Assembly: GCA_016946835.1 (NCBI GenBank)
Contig: JACVTC010000002.1
Span: 765,001-829,000 of the forward strand
DNA: 64,000 bases
Reading direction: 5' to 3'
Origin: Neocallimastix lanati (nom. inval.)
Taxonomy: Eukaryota > Neocallimastigomycota > Neocallimastigomycetes > Neocallimastigales > Neocallimastigaceae
Below the pieces are notes generated by a model. It was not told the DNA's origin. It made no database searches and saw nothing but the letters and a program-made list of their open reading frames with translations. A program made the position numbers and the translations under genes. Every line of letters begins with the position of its first letter. Positions within the stretch are counted from its first letter, which is position 1. Positions 36,373 to 47,321 of this stretch are shown piece by piece.

Positions 36373-36470
36373 TAAAAATTAACCAAACCGTAAAAACCCT
36401 TTAAAAATAAAAATTAACCAAACCTTAAAAACCCTTTAAAAATAAAAATTAACGAAACAATAAAAAAACC
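36373..36470 (+). repeat. 37-bp tandem repeat, about 2.6 copies
   Basis: AAAAATTAACCAAAC(C/T)(G/T)TAAAAACCCTTT recurs three times, the last copy more diverged. Confidence 0.8.
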
Positions 36471-36812
36471 CTTTGGGTCACCGGTCTTATTCTGGTTTTA
36501 TTCTTCTTCTCTTGATGAACGGTTCCACCTATTTATTTATTATATATATATATATATTTTTTTTTCATGGACGAGAAGTAGATAGAGTCATTTGATATAT
36601 CGATCACTATAAAAAAAAAATTATTTTTGAGATTCTTATTGAAGAATTAGGAAATGGTGAACTTTAATTAATCACTTTCAGTAGAAAGTTAAGTAAGGCT
36701 GAAAATAAAAAAAAGTTTCATCAAACAAGACTTAACTCATATCATTGCAAAGGATTTATTGTTGATTACCATCGTTAACTGGGAAATCAGGAAAAGCAAT
36801 GTTTTAGATTTT

Positions 36813-36850
36813 TTAGATAGTATCTTTTGAAAATAAAAGATACTATCTAA
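36813..36850. other. Perfect 16-bp hairpin with 6-base loop
   Basis: TTAGATAGTATCTTTT (36813-36828), loop GAAAAT, then AAAAGATACTATCTAA (36835-36850). No mismatch. Sits alone with no neighbouring gene. It could be a small inverted transposon end, a structured RNA or a chance foldback. Confidence 0.8.
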
Positions 36851-39700
36851 CCTTTCATTCTTTTTTTTTTTTTTTTTTGAATCTTAAAAAAAAAAGGTGT
36901 ATATATATATTGTATTAAAGGAAGATTCATCGCTTAACTTTGGGATTAGGTATTAGAGGTTATAGGTGATGGGCTTTAATATTTTTTTTATTGAATACTT
37001 ATACTTATACTTATATTTATATTCCAAGGCTTGTATAAAAAAGGGTTGATGGATAATTATCAAGGAATTATTTTAGTATTAAGAAAGGGGGTTCTTTTAA
37101 AGGTTGTTCCCCCCCCTCTCACATCAATTTTATTTAAATTTTTTCATTAATGACATTTTTAAATGAATGTAATAAATATTTGGAATCTCTATCGGGGATA
37201 AACGCTGTTGTGAAGGTCTCTCTTTTCAGATGACAATTGGATTATGTAGGTGCTCCAACAAAAGATCTCATCTTTAAGAAAAATGTTTAAAAAATTTTTT
37301 GCCAAATAAAAATGGATTAGAAATAATTAAAAAAAAAAAAAAAATGGTAATTTTTGGTTTTCAAAAATAAATGTATGCAAGTTTAAGTCGTAGTTAGTCG
37401 TTGTACGATGGGAAAAAAAATAATTTTTTTTTTTTTTTTTACAAAGATTTTAATAATAGTAAACTCTTCCTACTTTTTAATCTTTTACGACAAGAGTTAG
37501 CCCCCCAAAAAAAATAAACGAAAAAGGAAATGTTTTTTTTTTCTAAATGATTTTAGAAAGAGAGTGAAACGGATTCCTACAGAAGAAATGAATAAAATAT
37601 AAAAAGTTTGGAAAAAAAAAACACTTTATTCCAAAAAAAAAGGAATTTCTTTAAGAATCCTCCTATTCCTATCTATCCATAATAAATAAATGCTATTTTC
37701 TGCTCTCAGATTAATTGGGACAAATTTCGTAGTATGCTCCTCTACTTGATTCCAAAAAAAGAAAGAAAGAAAAGAAGGAGAGGTACACAGACAGACACTA
37801 TTTTATCTTACGACGACAGGATTATATTGGATTTAAATTGAAGGGATGAAGGAAATTTTCTAAAAAATGGTGAATAATTTTTTAGCTTTTTTTTTTTTTT
37901 TTTTTTATTTTAAAAAAAAAAGGAAATAAAAAAAGGAAATAAAAAATGAAATAAAAAACTCAAATTATATTGTGATCTTTTTTTTTTTTTACTTAAGAGA
38001 TTATATATCATATTGTTAGACGTTATAACATGGAATAAAGAAAGTAAAATAAAAAAAAAGACAAAAAAAGAAATTGAAGACTTTTTTTTTTTTACATTGA
38101 TAGAGATAGGGTAGGGGAAAATTAAATCAAATCAAATCATTTTATGGTTAAGGCTAAGGTTTCTATAGAAAAAATATATTTTAAAAAAAAAACCTTATCT
38201 GAGTAAAAAAAAAAAAACAAGAAACTACTTAGAAAGAAAGAAAAAAAATTCTCTAACTTATTAAGTATCTATTCCAGAAAATATAGTATTGGCTTCGGGT
38301 AGGGTACTTCATGCCAGATGTGGCTATAAAATTTCGATGCTTCGATTAAAGATATTAAGGCCATAATTATAAAAAAAGGAATTTTATTTATTTATTTTTC
38401 TTTTGCTAAAGTTACCAATTCAAATAGGGTTGAAAACGAACAGTCTAGAACGGTGTCCCTGACCCTGTCCCTGTTATTATATAAAAAAAAAAGTAGTCCT
38501 CGATTGGATCATTGGTTTTCTTTTTTAATTGCTATCTCTTCCCCGGTAAATTTCAAAAAAAAATTTTTTTAAGGATATTAAAAAAAAAATCTTTATGAAA
38601 AAAAAAATTTTTTTTTTTTATAATTTCCAAATATTATCTAATATTCAAAGAATAATGTGTGAACACTGTTGTTCACAGTTGTGAATAATGTAGAATCAAG
38701 TACTAATTCTGATAGTAGAACCGAAGTATAATAATTTTAATAATAATAACAATAGAAAATAATATGGCTAATAATAGTAGTAGTATGGATGGTGAAACTA
38801 GGAATATTAATATTAGTGATTAGTGAAAATAATAGTATCTTTACTAATAATATGATGAATAGATCAATTGGTGATAATGACATTAATATTAGTAATTTTC
38901 TGAATAACGAGGGTGTAAATAGATATGTGATCGTGGGTACTGATGACATATAGAATAGATCACTTCCTTTTCTGGTGGGAAGAGAATGCAGATATTAATT
39001 GATTTAAATTATATATATATATATATAAAAGGAATAGGAATAAGAATGGGAATGTTTTTTTCTTTTATAATCAAATCATTTCTGATGATTATTCGGAAAC
39101 CCATTCTTTTAGTGTGATCTGCGGGCTCTCTTTTTTTTTTTTTTTTTTTTTTTTTTTACATTTATAGAAATTAATTCTCAAGGATTAGTAACTCACACAT
39201 GGGATTGTTAATGTTAATTCCCCAACGGTATTAGGTTTAGGCCCAAACTAACTCACCAAGGAGTCAGGAGCCAGGGAAGCCGTCTACAATTGAAAAAAAT
39301 GTTTATGTAAGACAAGTAAGACAAGCAAAACAAGTAAAAACAAGTAAAAACAGAGCTAGCAGGGCCAAAATGATCTCTGAAGATCGATAGCTTTTTTTCA
39401 GATTAGTCCATTCAAAACCTCACCCTCTATAAAAAATTTGGAATAAGAATTCCTTTTTTTTTTTTTTTTTTTTATTTTTAGTTGTTGTGAAGACTTCTTA
39501 ACAGGTTATTATTTATCAACAAAGTATATAATATATATTTACATAATTACATAATTACTTCCTTTCTCCCTTCCCTTCTCCTGACTGGACCCAGGGGGAG
39601 GTTTACTAACCGGACTAATAATAAAATTAAAATTAAAATAAAATATCTTCACTTACATAAAAAAAAAAATTCAAAAAATGTTCTTGTATTGTAATTATAC

Positions 39701-41175
39701 TTTTTTTTTTCATTTTTTTTTAATTCTTTAAATTAAAATTGGTTTCAAAATAATGAAATCTTTTTTTTTTATTTATTTTTATTTTTTTTAATACTTTAAA
39801 TTAAAATTGGTTTAAAAATAATGAAAGCTTTTTTTTTTTAATCTCTTCTCTAAATGTTTAAAGGGTCAACACTCCAATGCTTTTCTTTGTATTAAGAATC
39901 TTAATGAAGAAAAAAGAAACAAATAAATAAAAAAAAGAAGTTACAAGCAATAAGATACTGTTATTTATTATCTGGTCATGCCCATCTATCGGATTCATCT
40001 CTAGATCAGAAAAAAAAAAATTTTTTTTTTTTTGTTTTTTTTCTACTTATCATTTATAAAAAAGTTGTTAATAATCTCAAAAAAAAATTAAAAAAAATAA
40101 ATAAATTTCATTCCAGTTAGTATAAAACTAAATTTCAAATTTCTCTCAGTAGTTCATTTCATCTCTAAATATTATAAATAAGGTTATGGAATAGTCTCAA
40201 ATAAAAAAAATTTGACAAACCTTCATATTCTTTTTCTTTTCCTTCTTTCTCTTCTTATTTTTCTTCTTCTTCTTTTTCTACTATTATTAAATTCAAGGAA
40301 GGAACATAGATAGTACATCTTTATTTCTCTATATTGTTCATCCTAAGGATCATGATATGGATTTTTGCCTTAGATATTATTTATAGATTCTAATTATTCT
40401 AGTTTAAATTTGTAATTACTGGGGCTTGCTATTTCTACCTATTAATCTCTTGTTAATAATCACATAATTCTTATACTCTTAATCAATGGAGAATATATTT
40501 TTATACCTTTGAATGATCTTATTGTCATTATTTCTGAAAAAAAAATATTATTCTATCGAGGATGAAGAAGAAATAATGAAGCTTCAACTCTTATTTAGTA
40601 TTGAATTACTAATTAAAATTCATTTTTTTTTATTTCAACCTTTTTTTTAAACTTAAATTGTTTCATCTTGGTATATTCATGTAAAAATGTTTTTAATTTT
40701 TTCCTTTCTTCCTATCTAACTTCAATTTAACTTTAAAAAGTTGTACATCATTTTCTTTAATATTTATTCAGATATATTTTAATATTTAACATGGGTTGTT
40801 TTTTCTGTTCTTCCATTTTTTTAATAAAATAAAATAAAATAAAAAAAAAAATAATGATTTTCTTAAAAAAAAAAATAAAACTATAGTTAATAATTTTTTT
40901 TAGACGAAGATAAAAGAAAAGAGTATACTTCCATTGCTTTATTTTATTAATATGTTAATTATTAAAAAAAATTATTAAAATGCCATATCTATTGTAAACT
41001 TAAAGTACATAATATTTATATTTAAGATATAAATAAGTAAAGAAAAAAACCACTTTCTTCAATGAATAATTCCCCAGTTATGCAAATTTCAATACCATAT
41101 TATTCAAATCTCTCTTTCAAAATATAACTTCAAATTAATTATTAGAATTTTTTTTCCTTTTTTTTTTTTACAAAG

Positions 41176-41212
<37 letters not shown>

Positions 41213-42892
41213 TTCATTATAAATCTAATAATTTTTAATAATATCAGTATTATAATTCATCTGAAAATATTTCTTGTTCTATTTATTTACTGTATCATAA
41301 TTATCAATGTAATCCATTGTTTCGATTTAAATGGTAAATTCATTGTCAATTGTATAGTCAATTTAAATTGAGACTTATATATCCAAAATGACTTTAATAA
41401 AATAAAAGTTATAAAAATTATAAATAGAGATGATTAACACAAAATTTTAATATTAATATATGAATATTAAAAATAATACATTTTATAAATATTATTATTA
41501 TAATTATTATTATTATTATTATTATTATTTTTAATATAATAAATAATTATAAATGTCATTTATTATTATTACTATTATTATTGTCATTAATAATTATAAA
41601 TGACATATATTATTATTACTATGTACTCATTCTACTTTAATTTGTTTGATCTTTTCTTTTAGTATCCATAATAGATTCTACTATTGTTTTCAATTTTATT
41701 TTCATCCAAACCATAAAATTTTTTTAAAACAATTCAAATATATTTTCATATATATTAATATTTTTATAACATCTTTTATGTAAATTATTATATTCATCTT
41801 CATTTCTAAAAGTTACTTCAGTAGTTGAAATTAATATATTTTTTAAAATAATTTTACTTCAATGAAAGAATTTAAGATATAATCTAAATTATCCATAATT
41901 ATTGATGAAGATAATCAAATTCTTCTGATAAAATTCTGAATATATAATAAAGTTCATTCTATCGTTCAATTTTTACTATTATCTTTGTTAAAACTACAAA
42001 TATATTCTTTGTAAAAATGCTTTTCATTCTGTTAAATACTTTTTTATCCCATCTAATTCTTTTTCTCCTTTTTTCATTCAATTTATCTTCCACTATATAA
42101 TACTATTTTCTTATATATTAAGTATAATCAACATTTTCAAAATTAATTAAAATTTTTTATTACATGTAATAATTTTATTTCTTTTTTTTGTATTTTTTTT
42201 AATATACAAAATTATGTTAAAAAACGAAATAAGAAGTTATAATTAAAATGATAAAGTTATTAATTTTTTTTTTTTAACATAAATAATTATTAACCATTAT
42301 ATATATATAAATAATAATGATGAAAAATATTAAAAAAAGAGAAAAAAATAAAATAAAAAATATATTGTTGTTATATACCTGTCCTTTAAGAGTTTTTTTC
42401 TTTTTTTAAAAGAAAAAAAAAACTTTATAAAAGTACTATTATTTAATAATATATATTTAAATATATATTTTATATTTATAAAAACAATTTATTATTATTT
42501 AATAATTTTTTTTACTTGAATTCTAAATTTATATTTAATAAAATTAAAATATATTTTAAATTAATAAAAATAAATAAATAAAATTTAATATTTTATTTTC
42601 ACACGTTTTTAACTATATTTTTTTCTTTTTTTTAAATTTTTTTTGTTAGAATTAATTATATAATGAATTGAAAATATATAATTTTAATATTTTGAAATCA
42701 ATTTGTATGACTTACTTCCATTTCATTTTTATTATTACTAACATATAAATATAAAAATTAATAATTATATATATAATATATAATGTATTGATTTTTATTC
42801 ATAAATTTTAATTTTATTCCATTCTTATTTTAATTTATTTTATATTATTCTATTTTCTCTATAAGTTGTTATCGTGAAGCTTACATATATAT
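39701..42892. other. AT-rich intergenic DNA
   Basis: No intact gene. A 70-bp direct repeat (TTTAAATTAAAATTGGTTT at about 39727 and 39799), a pyrimidine-rich stretch at 40225-40285, and a possible decayed coding stretch (listed separately). Confidence 0.55.
41640..42110 (-). pseudogene. Possible decayed coding stretch, family unknown
   Basis: On the minus strand short open pieces with non-repetitive, charged composition follow each other in different frames: EDKLNEKRRKRIRWDKKVF, ILSEEFDYLHQ, FRNEDEYNNLHKRCYKNIN. Stops separate them. I do not recognise the family. It could be part of the ankyrin locus or unrelated. Confidence 0.25.
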
Positions 42893-43192
42893 ATTAATAA
42901 TAGAACCATTTTAATGTTATTATTAGTAGTTGCATATAAAAATGGATTAATTCCACATTTATTTTTTTCATTTATTTTCGAAAAAATATCATTTTAATTG
43001 GCATATTCTATTAATAATTTAATCAATTCAAAATATTATCCTTATATATAGCATTTATAAGTGGATACCATTCATTTTCATTATTTTCCTTTAAATTCAA
43101 AAATTTTATTTTTAAAGGCATCATCTAAAACTTTTTTTTTTTAATTTTTGAGTATCGTTTTTGGAAGTTGCAAGAGTAAGTTCTTTTTCTAT
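42893..43192 (-). pseudogene. Ankyrin unit A: 5' relic
   Basis: Matches the first 90-100 codons of the intact ankyrin gene (44648-46006): KELTLATSKNDTQKLK, then NENEWYPLINAIYKDN and a second repeat. The start codon is ATA instead of ATG and frameshifts follow. The rest of the gene is gone. The upstream block shared by the family is present at about 43490-43560. Confidence 0.78.
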
Positions 43193-43206
43193 GTTTTTTG
43201 AATTTT

Positions 43207-43256
<50 letters not shown>

Positions 43257-43663
43257 TGATTATTACTTTACTATTTTTACTATATTTTAAAATGAAAAAT
43301 TAATAAAATATTCTAGATTTTTATATTTTTATATTAATTATAACAAAGAAATAAAGAAGAAAGAAAAAGGAATATCAAAGAATTATATTATTTTATTTAC
43401 TGTTACATCAAAAAAAAATGTAATAAAAATAAAAAATTAAAAAAAAATATATTTTTTAATATTTAAATTTCTTTTCATATAAAATATTTAGAAAATGAAA
43501 CTTAAAATTTTGGACATAATAAAAATTATATTTTTTCCTTGGTTTATATTTAATATAGAATAAAAAAAATAAAATGAAATATAATTATTAATATATTATA
43601 TTTTAATTAAATTTTAATGAAAATATATTATTATTAAATATAAATATATTTTATGGGATAGTG

Positions 43664-43953
43664 CATTTCCCAATGTGGCTTATAATAATTTAAAAAATAG
43701 CCGTACATTTTTAAGATATTCTATACAATCATAAATATATATAAAAATAATTATATATTATTTCAAAAGAAATAATAATATTTTTTATTAAAAAAGAATT
43801 TTAAAGAATTATTTTTACAATTGAATATTAATAAATTATATATATATATATAAAAAGAATATTTATTATTTATTTAATATTTTATATTAAATTATTATTT
43901 TTTTAATTATTAAAAAACAAGCCAAATACTAAAATACGCCACATTGCGAAATG
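43664..43953. mobile_element. MITE-like element with CATTTC termini, about 0.3 kb
   Basis: CATTTCCCAATGTGGCTTAT at 43664-43683 and, inverted at 43934-43953, CATTTCGCAATGTGGCGTAT (18 of 20 match). The CATTTCG word is shared with the MULE ends at 0.3-9 kb. No coding capacity. Exact outer ends and target duplication are not resolved. Confidence 0.55.
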
Positions 43954-43969
43954 TAGTAGATTCATATTT

Positions 43970-44011
<42 letters not shown>

Positions 44012-44647
44012 CTATGTTTTTTTTGTTTTTTTATTTTATATATTTAATACCTTTTAATTATTTATTAATATGTTATTTTTATTTATTTATTTCTTCATAT
44101 ATAAAAATACTAATAATAAATATATATATATATAAATATATAAATGTATAAGAATGTTAATATTTTTATTTTTAGATTTTAATTTTTTAAAAAATCAGAA
44201 AAAAAGTTTGCTTTTATAATTTCATGATAACTTTTTTTACATTTCCATAACTTTTTAATCTTTATACTTTCAATAAAAAATAAAAAATAATAAGACTAAA
44301 AAAAAAGAAAAGCAAGTTACTTTTTAAAAAACGAAAAACAAAATCAAATTATAAAAGTAAATTATTTATTGGTAATTTAATATAGTAATATTATGAATTT
44401 TTATTTTTTAAGTTTATATGTATATATTAACATTATTAAATTATAATTATGAATTTTTTTTAATTTATAAATATTCCATATATATACAAAAAAAAAAAGA
44501 AAATAAAATTATAATCTAAAATATTAGGTTTATAGATTATGATATAAATGATAGTATCTAGTAAATCTTTTATATTATAATTTTTTAAATATTATATTAA
44601 TATGGTTATATTAGTAATATATTTTATGAAATTGAAACCTTTAATTC
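43954..44647. other. Spacer between ankyrin units A and B
   Basis: AT-rich. A T-tract at about 43977-44010. From about 44510 the 3' flank shared by the family begins (TAGGTTTATAGATTATGAT, GATAGTATCTAGTAAATCTT). Confidence 0.6.
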
Positions 44648-46006
44648 TTAATAATTTAATAAACATTTTACTAATTCTATATTGCTATTTTTACATGCAA
44701 TTAATAGTGGAGTATCTCCATCTTTATTTTTCTCATTGATATCCATTCCACGATGAATTAATTTCTTTACTTCTTCAATATTACCTTGTTGACATTCATA
44801 GGTTAAATAGGTATCCTTATCATCTCTTTTAGAATTTATTACATTCATTATATAATTTCTTAGAGCCTTTCTTTCATCTTTCAATTTTTTTCTTAATAAT
44901 TTATTTTCATTTTCTATCTTTTCTTTTTCCCTTTTTTCATTTCCAAAATCTTTTTCTACTCTTTTGTTTTTCATTTTTTCATTTTCTAAATCTTTTCCTA
45001 TTCTTTCTTTCTCTTTTTTTTCATTATCAAAATATTCAATAATTTTTTTCAAAATGTAACTATTTTCACTAAATATTACTTCAATTATATTTTTATTTCT
45101 ATATACATATATTAATTTTATGAATTCAGGATTAATTTCTGAAATACGCTTTAAATTTACAAAATTTAAATTTCCTGAAATTATTTTTTCAATATCTTTT
45201 TCATTGATGATTATTTTGATTTTTTTTTCTATTGAATATTTCACTAATAACATAAACATTTCCAGATTATTATGATCTATTGCCCAAAATATTGGATTAT
45301 CACCTTCTTTACTTTTTTCATTTATTTCTAAAATGATATCATTTTTATTTGCATATTCTATTAATAATTTAACCATTTCAATGTTATTTCTACTAGTAGC
45401 ATATAAAAGTGGATTATCTCCATTTTTATTTTTCTTATTTATTTCCAAAACGATATCATTTTTATTGGCATATTCAATTAATAATTGAACCATTTCAATG
45501 TTATTTTTATTAGTTGCCCATATGAGTGGATTATCTCCATAATTATTTTTTTCATTTATTTCCAAAATAATACCATTTTTATTAGTATAATCTATTAATA
45601 ATTGAACTATTTTAATGTTATTTCTACTAGTAGCACATAAAAGTGGATTATCTCCATTTTTATTTTTTTCATTTACTTTCAAAACAATATCATTTTTATT
45701 GGCATATTCAATTAATAATTGAAGTATTTCAATGTAATTTTTATTAGTAGCACATAAAAGTGGATTACTTCCATTATTATTTTTTTCATTTATTTTTAAA
45801 ACAATATTATTTTGATTAGCATATTCCATTAATAACTGAATCATTTCAATATTATTTTTACTAGTAGCCCATATAAGTAGATTATTTCCATCATTATTTT
45901 TTTCATTTAAATTCAAAACAACTTTATTATCAATGGCTTCATCAAAAATTGTTTTAACTATTTTAGTATCGTTTTCTGTAGTTGTAAATATAAGTTCTTT
46001 TTCCAT
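44648..46006 (-). CDS. Ankyrin-repeat/coiled-coil protein (unit B), intact
   Basis: 452 residues, no signal peptide or membrane segment. A short cap (1-39) leads into six ankyrin repeats with a strict 39-residue period: the Gly of G(D/N/S)NPL falls at 40, 79, 118, 157, 196 and 235. Each repeat reads like GDNPLLCATSRNNIEMVQLL followed by IEYANKNDIVLEINEKN, six residues longer than the canonical 33. A linker (275-330) precedes a highly charged coiled coil (about 330-390, EKKEKERI.KDLENEK type). A last ankyrin segment follows (YLTYECQQGNIEEVKKLIHR...), ending LVKCLLNY at the same place as its paralogues. Likely a protein-binding scaffold; partner unknown. The start is the Met of MEKEL, shared by paralogues. 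Asn/Lys-rich codons follow the AT bias. It is the only undamaged unit of the array. Confidence 0.88.
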   Translation of the reverse strand: MEKELIFTTTENDTKIVKTIFDEAIDNKVVLNLNEKNNDGNNLLIWATSKNNIEMIQLLMEYANQNNIVLKINEKNNNGSNPLLCATNKNYIEILQLLIEYANKNDIVLKVNEKNKNGDNPLLCATSRNNIKIVQLLIDYTNKNGIILEINEKNNYGDNPLIWATNKNNIEMVQLLIEYANKNDIVLEINKKNKNGDNPLLYATSRNNIEMVKLLIEYANKNDIILEINEKSKEGDNPIFWAIDHNNLEMFMLLVKYSIEKKIKIIINEKDIEKIISGNLNFVNLKRISEINPEFIKLIYVYRNKNIIEVIFSENSYILKKIIEYFDNEKKEKERIGKDLENEKMKNKRVEKDFGNEKREKEKIENENKLLRKKLKDERKALRNYIMNVINSKRDDKDTYLTYECQQGNIEEVKKLIHRGMDINEKNKDGDTPLLIACKNSNIELVKCLLNY

Positions 46007-46239
46007 GTTTTTTATATTTTCTTAAAAAAAAGAACTCGGTTATTACAATTATTACTATATTTTAAAAATAAAAAATTACTACAATATTTTAAAATTTTAA
46101 ATTTTGATTATAATTATTATATTAATTATAATGAAAAAATAACTAAGAATTATATGAACTTGCTTAAAGTTATTTCAAAAAATAATGAAAATAAAAATAA
46201 AAAATAAAAAAAAATTTTTTGTAGTATTTATTCTCTTTA

Positions 46240-46400
46240 ATATATAAAAAATTTGGAACAAAAAAAATAAATAAAAAAAATGGAACTAACAATTTTTGGA
46301 AATAGTTAATTTTTTTTTTTTTTTTATCTCTGATTTTTATTTAATATAGAATTCTGGACATATAATAAAAAATGAAATTTTAATTATTAATAAATTTATA
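46240..46400 (-). promoter_or_regulatory. Upstream block shared by ankyrin units (unit B)
   Basis: About 245 bp before the ATG: TTTGGAAC..., GGAACTAACAATTTTTGGAA, then CTCTGATTTTTATTTAATAT. The same order of words lies upstream of units A (about 43490), C (57805), D (60312) and E (62127). This could be a promoter module, or simply sequence copied with the gene. Confidence 0.45.
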
Positions 46401-46572
46401 ATTTAATTATATTTAAATATTATTAATTAATAAAATATATTTTATTAATTATTTTTTTTTTTTTTTAGTTCTTTTTTCTTTTTTTTTTTTTTTAGTTCTT
46501 TTTTATATTTTGTTGTTTACTGTTTATTTGTTTTATTTGTTTATTCAACAGTTTATTTATTCATTTTTTTTT

Positions 46573-46615
<43 letters not shown>

Positions 46616-46859
46616 TTCAATTGGTTTGGTTTGTCTTATAAATTCTTATAAATTATTTTTATTTCTTTTTATTTAATAATTTTTTCTTATTTATTTATTT
46701 ATTTAATAATTTCTCATGATTTATTTATTTATTTATTATTTTTTTATTTATTTATTTCTTCATTTATTATTATTAATAAATAGATATATAAATGTATATG
46801 AATGTTTAAGTTTTTAAAATTTTAATAATTTTTAATTAAAAATAAAATAATATAAAATA
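46401..46859. other. AT-rich spacer upstream of unit B
   Basis: T-tracts (one of about 40 near 46574-46613) and TTTA repeats. Ends in AAATA (46855-46859), the left target duplication of the copia element. Confidence 0.6.
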
Positions 46860-47183
46860 TGTTAAAAATAAAGTTTAATATTTTAATTAAGTCTTGTATA
46901 ATTAAGATTTACTTATTTATTAAATTAAATATGTTTTTCATTATTTTGTATAATGTAAAATATTATGAGGCGTATTAATGATGTACATCATATATTTACA
47001 ATTATAACTAATATAGTTAAATTAAATTTTATTAATGTATATACATTTAAGGATTATGATAATTAATCCTATAATCAAATATTACTAAAAATACATAGTT
47101 ATTAAAATAATAATAAAATTATAATAAAATAAATAAAGTGATCACATAATAAAAACTAAACAAAAATAACATATATTTTAAAA
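46860..47183 (+). repeat. 5' LTR of copia
   Basis: Starts TGTTAAAAATAAAG and ends ATATATTTTAAAA. Identical by eye to the 3' LTR. The 3' end is AA rather than the usual CA. A TAACA that would pair with TGTTA lies 12 bases inside. Confidence 0.92.
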
Positions 47184-47197
47184 GATTAAGAGTCTCA
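47184..47197 (+). promoter_or_regulatory. Primer-binding site, complementary to the tRNA-Lys(CUU) anticodon arm
   Basis: GATTAAGAGTCTCA directly follows the LTR. Its complement TGAGACTCTTAATC is the conserved 5' stem and loop of the anticodon arm of eukaryotic tRNA-Lys(CUU) (positions 27-40), with CTT in the loop. There is no TGG as expected for a 3'-CCA primer. This indicates priming by a 5' half-tRNA, as known for Drosophila copia with tRNA-iMet. The assignment relies on remembered tRNA sequence. Confidence 0.68.
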
Positions 47198-47321
47198 GTT
47201 AGCTCTAGTTAGTTTATAAACATCAATAATAATTTATATTCCAACAATAAAAAAAAAATAAAAGTAAATTGAAATTTCAAGATTCCGAAATTTATTTTAA
47301 TTAAATCTTAGTTATTCAATA

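Larger units (their letters stand above)
33891..39700. other. Non-coding stretch less AT-rich than its surroundings
   Basis: G and C are visibly more frequent than in the flanks, and many T-tracts end in AG. No open frame longer than about 85 codons and no recognisable exon, tRNA or rRNA. Contents: T-tract of about 47 (33962-34008), AAAGATAT repeats (34827-34953), a duplicated ATCTCAAGGATATGGACTG-like block (35036-35111), two strong hairpins and a 37-bp triple repeat. Confidence 0.55.

Noticed and set aside
38737-38949. 70-codon minus-strand frame as a membrane peptide
   Set aside because: The hydrophobic content comes from AAT/ATT composition; the plus strand shows AATAGTAGTAG-type repeats.
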